Source: Nematopogon swammerdamellus (lineage: Eukaryota > Arthropoda > Insecta > Lepidoptera > Adelidae). Taken from it: a stretch of 64,000 nucleotides of DNA. The position numbers and the translations under genes are program-made. The stretch is taken from NCBI GenBank assembly GCA_946902875.1, contig OX336340.1, forward strand, positions 17,561,566 through 17,625,565. The letters run 5' to 3'. Below the pieces are notes generated by a model. The model did not search any database, was not told where the DNA came from, and saw nothing but the letters and a program-made list of their open reading frames with translations. Of the stretch, positions 22,556-33,100 are shown one piece after another (position 1 is the first letter of the stretch; every line of letters begins with the position of its first letter).

Positions 22556-22865
22556 GTCCGAAACATTTATTCTCGCGTGCGTGCGTCAACCAATGTGCGG
22601 GAACACGTCAAAGCGAATGGCGGGAACCTTTGTAATTGCGCCGAGATTCGGGCGATTGTCCAAAGCTGAATTGTAATCGCTGACGTGTGTGTTCGCTGTT
22701 TGAAAATGTAAGATCGGCTGAAACGACGTGCTCGATGTTTGAAAGACGAAAGTCAGTGTAGAGACCGCGTTCGATATTTAAAACGAGGTAGGCGCGAACG
22801 TGCCGCGCGACGCGTCGTTAGAGCGACTGTTCGGTCGACATTCGGCGAGTTGAGAAGTCGCCAAA

Positions 22866-22943
22866 ATGTTACACAATAAATTAAATCTCAGTTTAAATAG
22901 GCTGGACCGATTCGTACCGCAACAATTTTATACGATAGCCCAG
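22866..22943 (+). CDS. candidate isolated first coding exon, gene unknown
   Basis: A start codon in good context (GCCAAAATG) opens a 26-codon exon reading MLHNKLNLSLNRLDRF and then VPQQFYTIAQ. It ends exactly at a splice donor CAG/GTAAAC, phase 0. Upstream, 22560-22865 is CpG-rich, free of the repeats that fill the neighbourhood, and looks like promoter and 5' UTR. I do not recognise the peptide and find no second exon between here and 30 kb. The next gene on this strand, NSMCE2, has its own start. It may be a remote first exon of a gene whose other exons lie outside the window or are missed, or chance. Confidence 0.3.
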
Positions 22944-22999
22944 GTAAACAGATAAACACTTCTAATCGTAGCCGCAAGATTGTCACGATACGATAGGTC

Positions 23000-23565
23000 A
23001 ACAGACAGCGGTAGATCCATGTATGTAAATTATGATGTTAGGCCTTCTTCTTTCCTCTATCTTCTACGAACTCAGAGTGACCCGATAGGTTAGCAGTTAT
23101 CACAAAAATTTGCTAATATGAGATATTATCATGATAGTTACATCCCCTTGCTATCCTAATTACTCAAAACCATTACGTTCACTGTGGCGTACTCACAAGG
23201 GTAGGTAGGTACCTACCTATGTATTGTCCGTCCGTTAGTTTACCTGCCTGTCTAACTTTTACACGAATAAAGGCCGGCGGATATATCAGGCAGATTGTTT
23301 GTGCGATCCACTATTATTGGGCAGCTGCACCGTTCTATCCACAGAAAATACTTCTCTGATCTGTGGTTCTATCAATGTTTTTTTTGTGTTGTTTTTCGTA
23401 AATCGAATCTCTTATTAACAAAGAGATGCGTGGGTTTATTGGGCATCTCCCAATAACGAAATCAATGCTAATTAAAAATACAAGCAACAAGTCGTATTAA
23501 AAATGTTGGCAACTACTTTTGCGGCGAAATTGGCTGTCCCTGAGTCATATACGCAAAATCCATCA
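23000..23565. other. spacer
   Basis: No exon or RNA gene recognised; short GTAGGTAGGTACCTACC palindrome at about 23202-23219. Confidence 0.3.
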
Positions 23566-23568
23566 ATT

Positions 23569-23712
23569 GGATGGCGGTGGTAACAACCCGGGCGGGTTAA
23601 ACCCTACCACCTAGTAATATAAGAAGGGAGTCATATCCCTTAGTCGCCTTTTGCGACATACACGGGGAGAGACGCAGTGGGGTTATTCTTTCAAAGTATC
23701 GGCCCCCACCGT
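23569..23712 (-). mobile_element. type-C SINE head fragment
   Basis: On the - strand it begins at the GGTGGGGGCCGATAC point with GTGTATGTCGCAAAAGGCGA and the ACTCCCTTCTTATATTACTA segment, ending in the GTTTAACCCGCCCGGG segment. It matches the 5' part of 29477-29803. Confidence 0.65.
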
Positions 23713-23755
23713 ACGTATTAATATAACAGTTATGGTTACACAAACAATTTTTAAT

Positions 23756-24060
23756 AATTACTGAATAATGCAAAATATTTGCTCTTCTTTAAGTTTTGGG
23801 CCCCGATGGCAGCACAGCCGGCTGTGATGGAGGAACCGCGCGACGTGAGTGGGGGCGAGGGTGCCCACACACTTCGCATCCCACACCAACGTCTTCCCTT
23901 TGCACCATGGGATTAACGTCATCACATCGGGCCGCTTTGCCATCGTCGCGACACAAGCCAGGCGGCTCCAACAAACTTGGAATATCCGCCGTAGCTAGAA
24001 GTCATTGTAGCAATATATTGAATAGCTCCGCTGGCATGACAGCTCGTGGATAATCGCTGG
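23756..24060 (-). pseudogene. retrotransposon-related ORF fragment (RPD-x-MTLIPW type)
   Basis: The - strand frame at 23758-23943 reads [20 protein letters not shown], then [15 protein letters not shown]. This pattern (K-R-P-D-G-x-T-L-x-P-W then W-D-x-T-x-x-x-x-L-A) is common at the ends of reverse-transcriptase-bearing repeat proteins in invertebrates. Upstream coding continues in shifted frames up to about 24060, so the copy is broken. Confidence 0.5.
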
Positions 24061-24221
24061 CGCCGCAGACGCAAGCATGCAGTTGACACACCCTTGCACC
24101 CACTCTGACTGAGGGCAACATAGGTGCGTGTGTGGGTTGGTCGTGTATCATCAATTGTCAAGCACATAACATAAGTGAAAAGGTTCCCATATATGGGTCG
24201 AAGGGTAAGCGTGCAACCATA

Positions 24222-24580
24222 CACCCGTTTTTAACCCCCGACGCGAAAAACGGAGTGTTATAAGTTTAACGTGTGTGTTTATGTGTGTGTGAGGGTGTAT
24301 AGGGGTGTGTCTGTCTGTGGGATCGTAGCTCCCAAACGGATGCAACGATTTGGATGCGGTTTTTTTAAGCTAGAAATAAAAGTTTAATTATAAATTTTTA
24401 AAACCCCCGACCCTTAAAATTTATAAAATAATTTCCGCTTACTTACTTAAAGGAGTCGGGGGACCGCTAACTAAATAAAATATAAATACTCAGAGCTGCG
24501 CGGGAATTTACTTAGCGGTCCCCCGACTCCTTCAAGTAACTAAAGTAAGTAACGGAAATTATTTTTAGACGAACTATGTA
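24222..24580 (+). repeat. interspersed repeat family F with imperfect hairpin
   Basis: It starts TTTTAACCCCCGACGCGAAA, passes a GTGTGT tract, then TCGTAGCTCCCAAACGGATG and GATTTGGATGCGGTTTTTTT. Next come two arms based on GGAGTCGGGGGACCGCTAA (about 24450-24470) and its inverse (about 24515-24535). The better-preserved relative is at 49080-49590. Confidence 0.7.
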
Positions 24581-24584
24581 TAAA

Positions 24585-25155
24585 GAATAGTGAAACAATA
24601 TTAAATACTTACCTAATAAAATTACAAGTATGTACTTACCCTCATCACCCAAACTGAACCAAGTCCAAACATTTTATGCATTATGTATGAATGACCACTT
24701 GAAATTTTCGCACAGGATATTCTTCTTTACCGTCACTATATTATAATAATTATTACAACGTTAGTAATTAAACTGATATTTTGTGTTTTATAAAAACTTT
24801 CAATTAAATACCTAATGCATAAGGAGTCGGACTGAACATACGATCAACAAGTCACTTGCATATGGAACGACCTATCTATTGCAAGCGTGTGCAGTGAGTT
24901 GTTTTGCTAAATTTGAAGCAATATTGAAGAGAAGTCATTAATCGAGTGATCGATAAACGTAATTTATTATGTAAATAATATTATTACATTATCTCCTGCT
25001 CATTATTGTGAACATTTTCAACTTGTACCGTTTACATGTATGTAAGTAGGTATATGCATGCATGTACCCGGGTACCTATGTATCTTATATCTACAGACTA
25101 TGTACAATAGCAGTGCCACGGTTGCTCCGCACGCGGTTGAAAATGTGATATTATG
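24585..25155. other. AT-rich spacer
   Basis: Nothing recognised. Confidence 0.3.
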
Positions 25156-25225
25156 ATCAATACTAATAATAAATCTGTAAGGGATGGTCATGGAGTAAGT
25201 TACTTTATTTTATGAGATGATGAAC

Positions 25226-25532
25226 TAGTTGATGAACTAGTTGCCATGTCAGTGCTTCCCTTCGGTCGTGGCGGCTACACTTAACTGGACGGAAAAGACG
25301 AACTATTTACATAGCCGTTTCAACCCACGTTTCATTCAGTGCGGGCGGGTTAAACCCTACCACCTAGTAAGGCTAAGAAGAGAAGGGACCTAACAGTTTT
25401 ACTAGAAATCCGAACCACGGTCAGCCTCCAACGGTCGAGCGGTCACCCATCCAAGAACTCACCGCGCTCAAGTGTGTGCTTATGATCACGACCGCCAGTC
25501 GACCGACCGTACCACTGAGCTACGAGGCTGAC
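25226..25532 (-). mobile_element. SINE group B, 3'-truncated
   Basis: On the - strand the head (GTCAGCCTCGTAGCTCAGTGG), the 5S-like segment, the B-box-like segment and the body up to CATGGCAACTAG are present; the TCAGTTTCC end is missing. Confidence 0.78.
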
Positions 25533-25679
25533 ATAATAATTATATTATGTAGATAGGTATGTCGCATTACATAGGCTAAAGCCGCAAGCTGCGTTGAGCC
25601 GTTCTTGAGTTATATATATAAGGGAATATACATTTTTTTTATGGAAACTGACACGGTCGGCTGACATACATACAATTTT

Positions 25680-26635
25680 GTGGTGGAAGGCCGAGGGGTC
25701 TGGACGTCGGCTTCTCTTGCGAGAGGTCCGGGGTTCGAATTCGGTCGACGTGTACCAATGAGTTTTTTTCTGATTTTTTTTTATTTACGTGCATACCTAC
25801 AGATCCTGTTTCACCGTTCGGAACCGGTGGTGTAAAACCTTCCTTCCACCTTATTAAGTGATAGGCTGTAATTGTAGCCGACTGAGTTGATATCTAAACG
25901 TGATGGTCGGTGTTGTGCTTTAATTTACCAGAGTACCTAAGGGAGTGAAAGTTGGGTATAGCAGGCGAAGCATGAGAACAGGATAAAATATGATGTCGAA
26001 ATGCGCGCGTTGAGAGGAGTATGTGTGGAATAGGAGGAGTATGTGTGTCTGTAGAATGGATGATAGGAGACTAATGAAAGAAATCTATGGAGCGAATGTT
26101 AGTGGAAGAGTCGGGAAGGGTCGCCCTAGACGCACGTACCTGGACCAGATCGGGCATGTGCTCGAAAAGGGTCAGGTGCGTTGCGTACTACCCGTAACCG
26201 ACGAGCATGTATGAAGAACATTATGACAGTGGAAGAGGCGGCAAAAGTGTGTCAGGATCGTGGCGCGTGGGGGTTGGGTTGTTTGCGTGGGTTGGGTCCG
26301 TTGTCTTTGCCTGCCCCACTGGGAGGTAGGCAGGCGTGACGTTATGCATGTGTATGTATGTATGAACTTATAGCACAACACCGATTGCTCTGCTTACCCT
26401 GATTGTTGGGATACAAAAGCGTGAGTTATGTATGTATGTATGTATGAGTTGATATCACTGTACTGGATGTAAGATTGTAATGCAAAATATATAATAAACT
26501 TTTTGAACTTTGAACTTTTTTGAAGATGGCCGCATAGCAGCCTCGGCTGTGTTCCCCTCTAGTCTAGTCCAGTATGGCCAGCAATCCAAAGGGAAACCTC
26601 CGATACGGCACCTACCTTCTCGGAGGTGATATTGG
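25680..26635 (+). mobile_element. SINE group A split by a LINE-derived insertion
   Basis: The head and first body part are at 25680-25894, and the rest resumes at 26445. A 12-bp duplication TGAGTTGATATC marks both borders (25883-25894, 26445-26456). A second small insert of about 50 bp is at 26476-26525. A further SINE tail piece (GGTCGGAGCGTGTGATTTGC) appears at about 26880-26930, separated by another insertion. Confidence 0.75.
25895..26444 (+). mobile_element. 550-bp (TATG)n-tailed retroelement, reverse-transcriptase fragment inside
   Basis: It is flanked by the 12-bp duplication TGAGTTGATATC. The 5' 40 bp (TAAACGTGATGGTCGGTGTT...) and the 3' 80 bp (TAGCACAACACCG...GGGATACAAAAGCG, TATG tail) are shared with the short elements at 13492, 31573 and 34673. 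In between a frame reads [19 protein letters not shown] and [18 protein letters not shown], a typical non-LTR reverse-transcriptase C-terminal segment. Confidence 0.75.
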
Positions 26636-26959
26636 ATAAGATGTTCATTGTCCATTGCTCTGCACCTTTTTCATAATGTAGGTAACCCTGAAATTATGTC
26701 TTGATCAATCGGACCATATTTTATGTCAGTCAAACCTGCACATAATTCGATTTTGCTATCTTCTCTGCCCGCTCCAGATTCAAGATCGCTTTCCAGAGTG
26801 TATGTGGAATTGTTGATTATGTTCGAGCCGCATACCATACCAATTCTGGTAACTCGTATCTTCTCAGTATTCATCTGCTGGTCGGAGCGTGTGATTTGCC
26901 TCTGAAGCAGCCACCATACCCAGTACGCCCTTATCACGAAATTTTACCTATACGGTACA

Positions 26960-26996
26960 AATATAGAGAAGATGCGTCGCGTAGCGACGCATCTTC
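26960..26996. repeat. short hairpin AGAAGATGCGTCGC
   Basis: A perfect inverted repeat AGAAGATGCGTCGC/GCGACGCATCTTCT with a 3-4 base loop. The same arms form the hairpin at 48447-48515. Confidence 0.75.
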
Positions 26997-27394
26997 TTTT
27001 TATTAACCCTGGTAATTTTTATATGGTTATTTTTGGGTTATGTTTACAATCAGCTGATCTATAGCGCAAGAGTCAATCCTATTCCTTTGTTCTCTCATGT
27101 GCCGGACCCCGAAACATTGGGGCGTGGCCATACACAGTTGTATGAAAACAAATGTTTTTGTTTAATGTTTCGAAAAAACATGCGCAGGAGACGCGGCTTT
27201 ACATAGAAAATTGGTATGATTTTCATAGAACAACTTCTTCTCTCGCAACTTCAACTCAACGAGTGTTGCCTTACAAATTATTAAACATTAATATTTGAAA
27301 AAGTATTTACTCGTGGGTGCTCGTCAGGCCCGTCTCTTGTCTTGAGTAATAGGTGCCCGGGGCAAACATAAGCTTAGTGCTCCTCCGTCCGGAA

Positions 27395-27750
27395 GTGTAG
27401 GTATTCGTAGGTATACCTGCATGCAGGTATACCTACGAATAGCCCTGTCCGTACGGAAATGTCTATTTGTAGGTATATTATACCTACGAACAGCTCTGCC
27501 CCACACCATCTCATCTTCGCCGCATTTTCGTTAACCCTAACCTAATGTTGAGGCGGCGGCGCATGTCGTTTTTGTTACGTTTCGTTGAAAACTCCCATAG
27601 TGCAGTTTGCATACCTATATGCAGGTTTACCTACGAATAGACACTTCCGTCCAGGCAGGGCTATTCGTAGGTATACCTACGAATAGATATTTCCGTACGG
27701 ACAGGGCTTTTCGTAGGTATACCTGCATGCATGTATACCTACGAATAGAC
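27395..27750. repeat. second palindromic TATTCGTAGGTATACC cluster
   Basis: It includes a 40-bp perfect palindrome at 27402-27441 and further half-sites at about 27465, 27635, 27665 and 27715. The core 27530-27615 (CCTAACCTAATGTTGAGGCG...GTCGTTTTTGTTACG...) is shared, inverted, with 5457-5560 and, direct, with 48514-48565. Confidence 0.8.
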
Positions 27751-28639
27751 ACTTCCAATTGGTTCAAGAAAATAAAATGTAAAATAAAAAAAAATATTAA
27801 TAAAAAAAGACCTGGCAATATTGCGATGACAGACGTCACTGTCAGCGGCCGTTACGCAGACAGTCAGTCAGTTCAGTCAGCCAGCCAGCCTCACCAGTGT
27901 TGCCATGTTAGGAGATTTTCTCCTAGATTCAGGAGAATTTCAGTGGTGTTAGGAGAAGTTTTTGCCTGTCAGGAAAGTAGGAGAAAATTTAGGAGAAAGA
28001 AAATAATTACAGGAGAAGATTTAGGAGTGAGAAACATATATTTACTAGTAAAAAACAAATATGTCGGTATGTACGGTGACAACACAATGAATGAACTGTC
28101 TGTGAATCAACCCAACCATCTTCTCAAGTCACACAATATACGATAGGATTTGTTTTTTGATAAGAGCAAGGTTCCCCTTCTTGCTTTTTAGATAGGATAT
28201 GTGACACTCTGTGAGTGTGTGCGTGCATTGATCGACCAACCAGCCGACTACCGAGATAGCCTAACCGAACGGACACTTTGTTATCATTATCAATCAATGT
28301 TATTTACATGTATTCTTTGTAATAATCAGTAGTATTACTAAGCCTACGTCGACAGTCTGTCCGTCAGTCCGCACTACTTTAACAGCTGTATATTTTGTAC
28401 CGTAATAGGTAGTTGGTTGTGATTTTCACAGATCAAGTATTATTTATTATTGGCGGACGGACATCCTATCAAATAATATTATTTTTTTTAATTAATGGTT
28501 TCCCCTTAAAAGAAACATGCTTTTTTTTAATTGTTTGTTTGGTTTTGCTCTAACGTAAAAACGGTAATACGTACAAGTGTCAAACATGGTGTGGTTAAAA
28601 ACTAAAAAAAAACAAATAATTCAAACGGACTAATTACGT

Positions 28640-29295
28640 GGTGGCTGGTGGTTAGAATGGCTATCCTGGTTATGACGGGAGGACAAATCATTATTGGCGG
28701 AGAAGTGATGGAACAGATTGAAGGAAGAGTAGGTACGTATATTTCGGCTATATACTGCTTGATAGACAAGGACGAATTCAACTGAGTAGGGCTGCCTCGG
28801 AAATTTAAAATTCGCCCCGAGGTCTGACTTGTATATATTATGACCAGTGCGTCCTACCGGTTATGACGTACGGGTGTGAAACGTGAGCTCTGACTATAGT
28901 TGTTTTCCAAAGTTGCCCAGCGAGCAATGGAACTAGCCATGCTGGGCTGGCCTGGGAGTATTAGCTAAGCGAAATGGTGCGTAATGAAATGAATGAAGCA
29001 ATCTGCCGACGCACCAAAGTATGTAATCGATATTGGCAACCAGGTGGATAAGCTAAAATGGCAGTGGGCTGTGCACGTTAGCCGAAGGGACGACGACCAT
29101 TGGAGTAACCATGTACTACAATGGCGGCCGTGGACAGGAAAACGGAGTGTGGGAAGACCACCCGCCAGGTGGGACGCCGACATGAAGTATGTCGGCGGAA
29201 AGCAGTGGTCCGTACCGCTGAAGGCCGAGAGACTGGAGGAAAATTGAAGGTGTCTGTCCAGCAGTAGACGCTTACACGCTGACTGACTGACTGAC
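28640..29295 (+). mobile_element. 5'-truncated LINE, endonuclease/reverse-transcriptase C-terminus
   Basis: The frame at 28993-29247 reads DKLKWQWAVHVSRRDDDHW, then QWRPWTGKRSVGRPPARW and DADMKYVGGKQWSVPLK. This is the classical W-x-W-A-G-H-x-x-R and G-R-P-x-x-R-W tail of RTE/jockey-class retrotransposons. It ends in a GACTGACTGACTGAC simple tail. It is nested inside the hAT-like element. Confidence 0.8.
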
Positions 29296-29476
29296 AGAGA
29301 ACCCTCGGTGCGCGAGTTCGACTCGCACTTGACCGGTTTTCAGGGTGTAAAAGATACAGCTCTTTACAGGTAAGACAGACAGACGGACGGACAGACGGCC
29401 TAAGCTTAGTAATATGGTCCCGTACGTATAAGGAACACTAAAAATGTGGTGAAATTTTTATTATTTGAATAACACC

Positions 29477-29803
29477 GTACCGTGTGGGGCCGGTACTAAG
29501 AATAGCCCCACTGCATCTCTCCCCGTGCATGTCGTAAAAGGCGACTAAGGGATATGACTCCCTTCTTATATTACTAGGTGGTAGGGTTTAACCCACCCGG
29601 GTTGGTACCACCGCACTGAATGAAAGGTCGGTCGAAACGGCTATGTAAATAGTTTGTGTTTTCCTTCCAGTTCAGTGTAGCCGGCACGACCGAAGGGAAG
29701 CACTAACGTGGCACCAAGTTCACCCGGTGTTATAGGCTGACATCACGGATGTTGTGGGTGATGTAGCCAACCGTGTCAGTTTCAATAAAAAAAAAAAAAA
29801 AAA
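29477..29803 (+). mobile_element. type-C SINE, full length with A tail
   Basis: The head GTACCGTGTGGGGCCGGTAC differs from the tRNA-like heads. The 3' half (GGTGGTAGGGTTTAACCC to AACCGTGTCAGTTTC) is the group-B body. It ends in about 18 A. It is nested inside the hAT-like element. Confidence 0.8.
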
Positions 29804-29907
29804 CAGGAGAATTTTTTAGGACGAAAATTTTCTAGGAGATTTTTAGGAGATTTTCGAAGTCAATCTAGGAGAATTTCAAAATTTGAGTTGGCAACACTGA
29901 GCCTCAC

Positions 29908-30104
29908 TCATTCTTTCAGCGGGAATAGATAGGGCGGAAGGGAAGCTAGGTATGCTACCTAATGAAAGTAAATAAATACGCGCGCATTTTGGCATTGTTG
30001 TATTGTAATAACTGTTTATTCGTGTCGTTCGTATTATATCAAAAATTCAATTTCAAACCTACTGCCATCATTAGCTGTTGCCGAAAACGAATAAATACTC
30101 GAGA
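29908..30104 (+). promoter_or_regulatory. presumed NSMCE2 proximal promoter and 5' UTR
   Basis: This 197-bp stretch lies between the right target duplication of the hAT-like element and the NSMCE2 start codon. No TATA box at a usual place is obvious. The transcription start cannot be fixed from sequence. Confidence 0.4.
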
Positions 30105-33100
30105 ATGTCAGAAGAGCTAGAGGCCTTGCGAGCGACCGTAATGGCAAGCCTCTACAAGTGCGCCGAAAACTCAGCTCTCTACTTGGGCGAGGAGCGTACG
30201 GCGACACTAAACAAGCTACAATCTCACGTCGCTGCATACTGCGCGCTTGACGCTCAGCAGAAAGTCGCTACGGACGCACTCGAGAAAGCTAAAGTAAGCC
30301 AAACTGCTAAATTTGTCCTAATATAAAAATATTCTTAGTTCAATCCAGTGTTATAACGAGCCCGAAGAATCTCATTTTGTTTGTGCTCGTGCCAGTACCT
30401 ATTCACTCTCACTCTGTATGAAAAACTTCACCAGGCAAACAATAATGCAACTGATGAGTATGGAAATCCTTCAGTTTATTTCGCTTGTGAGTTTGTTGCT
30501 ATGTTAAGCAAGAATATATAATAGCAGTAAGAGCGGGTGGGGTGCATTGGAATGTGGCGAGAACCAATCACAGCAGGCGGAGCGGGGGTTGTTGCTGGGC
30601 TTAGGAATTCGGCAAGAGCCAATCGCAACACACAGATGATTCGAACGTCCAAGCCTTTGACTTTGCCATGCAGTTTGTGATTAATTGCTAATTTGAATAT
30701 GAAAAGAAAATTCCACATGTTCAAAACATTTCGCAAACTATGTTACAAGGCTACCTCTTCGTTTTCTGGTTTTATTCTTGCGGTTAGTAGGTAGGCATAC
30801 GGGCAAATTACCGCATTGCTGAGCTAGATGTTGATTCCCATAAGTTCTCTACTCGCTACTTGCTAAACATTCATTTCTGGTAAACTTGCAGAGAGAAACT
30901 GACTCTTCAAACATAGATGGCTTGGAAGACAGGTTCAAGGCTCACTTAAAGAATATGGCCGACAAGCAGAGCGACCCCGGCTCTCACCCTTACATGACCC
31001 AGTTCAATAAAAAGGTCACGGCAGCCCTCGGGCAAAGGCAACAACAAGGTAACCATAATGTAAAATAAATTATAAATAACTAACTTTTGCCCGCGGCCAG
31101 GCCTCACGCACTCTATGTACTTGCACGCGCTAACTACCTACCGACCGGTGGACCGCCGGCAGTCTAATTCAGTGGAAATTCGTCAGCCGCGCGAAGCATA
31201 CCTACACGCTCGCCCACGCAACTGCGCGCAGCTGCAAAGCAATAATCACTTTACACTCGATCGTTTAGGTAAATTTTCGCACGCAGCGATTGGCGACATA
31301 AAACTGTAGGCTATTAAAGCGGATTAAAGCCGAAGGTGTGGAGTGGAACTTTTTCTATGGAGTGATTTATCTGTTAGGAAGTAACTATTAAGTCATCTGT
31401 GCCGCGGCTCCGCTCGCGTTTTATTTAGGTTTTTTTTCAGCAACCTTCCTCAGCGCCAACACAACAACCCACTTGCATTTTTCTACCTAGCTACAAAATG
31501 TATTGGTAATACTTATTACATAAAATGTTGCTTGCCGAAAAAATATTGTTATCTTGTCCGAATACCTTGCTAAACGTGGCGGTCGGTGTTGTGCTGTAAT
31601 TTACCAGAGTACTTGCAGCACAACACTGATAACTCTGCTTACCCCGGCTGTCGGGATACAGCGTTTGGTACGTATGTATGTATGTATATGTAATTTGGTA
31701 TGTATGTATGTTGCTTGCCATAGGAGTTTAAGACATTGTATTCTATCGTGAATACAACCAACAGTGCACGATTGGAATGTTGTCTAACTATTTTGTTATG
31801 TCTCCTTACAGAAAATTTTGATGAATCTGACTTGGCGATGACTGAAACTACAGAGCAATACGTACGTATACGCAAAACAATGTTTTTAAGAAAACTCACA
31901 TAATCTAAACAAAAAAGTTCCCTACGACAAACATGTGAAGGAGGGTGTCGAACCAAGCTTGCGGTGACTTCGCCGAACATATCCAGGCCCATTGGCAGTA
32001 GAGGAGGGTGTCAGTTGAGGTCGGGACTAGCGAGTGGTCACTCTGTGTATTTCTCCAGTATGAGTTATGTTTCGGCTTGCATTAAGCCCTCGTCAGCTAG
32101 TCTGCAATAACTAGGATGCGAAGAACCACCAGTCCCGCTCTCGACCTCCCTCTATCTACCTATTCATATTATTCTGTAGGATGCCTCCAGTGATGTTTTC
32201 GAAACTCTCCATATAATATGAGCTTAGCGTCGACCTTGGCTGACCTAGGTTTTTCAAGAAACTGTAGAGCGACTTTGCTGGTAGTTTTCTTGCTCCGACT
32301 TCCACAGCAAAGAGATCAGCCTTGAATCTGTTTCTCACTATCTGGTCTACTAAGTTGCAGTACAGTAGAACCCCGATTATCCGAGCTTGGATTAACCAAG
32401 GTCGCGTTTAATCGAGCTTAACCCTCTGAGCAAATTTCCAGCTTTTTTTGAAAAGCCGCTGAGCAAACTTCTAAAGGTACGCGCGCGCAAGTTTCTCCGC
32501 ACTTCTCAATTATAAAATCCAATTATATAATACTTCGGGACCCATATAAATTTGTACCTCATTACAATCTAGATAAAATTGTCGTTCATGGGTCGTTCCG
32601 CCATTTCGTTCAAAAGACAATGGGCAAAAATGTATGGAGCTTGGTCCAAGAGCCTCCACGATTGAGACATGTGCCAAAGTGAAGGCCTTTATGGTTACTT
32701 CAAAGTGACAGATGGGCATCAAAATCGGTCCTGGTGATTTTGAGAAAAAAATACTTTTTATTTTATCATGAAAGCGTAGGTATCACAATTATTATGAAAA
32801 ATAAAACAAAAGAAAACATACTAAGAGGGGGAAAAAAAAATACATTGTAAAAAACTTTTTAACAAAAAATTCTACCGGCAAAAAACTGAAAAACGAAAAA
32901 TATAATTTCGGCGGGTAATAAACCCTTTTAGTCTTAATAGCTACGCAAGTGACAAATTTTGAGACTGTTAGTAAGACTAGGAAGGTTTATTACCCGCCAA
33001 AATTGGATTATATCATGTACTCTCTCTATACTCTTCTATAGCCCCTCATGTGCGAGCGGACCCGATTAGCTGTCAGCCCTTGAGTGCGGCGCCATTTTGG

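Larger units (their letters stand above)
27895..29899. mobile_element. 2-kb hAT-like element with 8-bp target duplication, filled with nested repeats
   Basis: The ends are CAGTGTTGCCA and TGGCAACACTG, flanked by an exact 8-bp repeat AGCCTCAC (27887-27894 and 29900-29907). Both subterminal regions (27920-28030 and 29805-29880) are dense in AGGAGA motifs, as expected for hAT transposase-binding repeats. There is no transposase; the interior holds a LINE piece (28640-29290), a GGAACCC repeat (29297-29455) and a SINE (29477-29803). It ends about 200 bp before the NSMCE2 start codon. Confidence 0.82.

Noticed and set aside
27607..28146. 179-codon + strand open frame
   Set aside because: It runs through the palindromic cluster and into the hAT-like terminus; it is repeat translation and not a gene.
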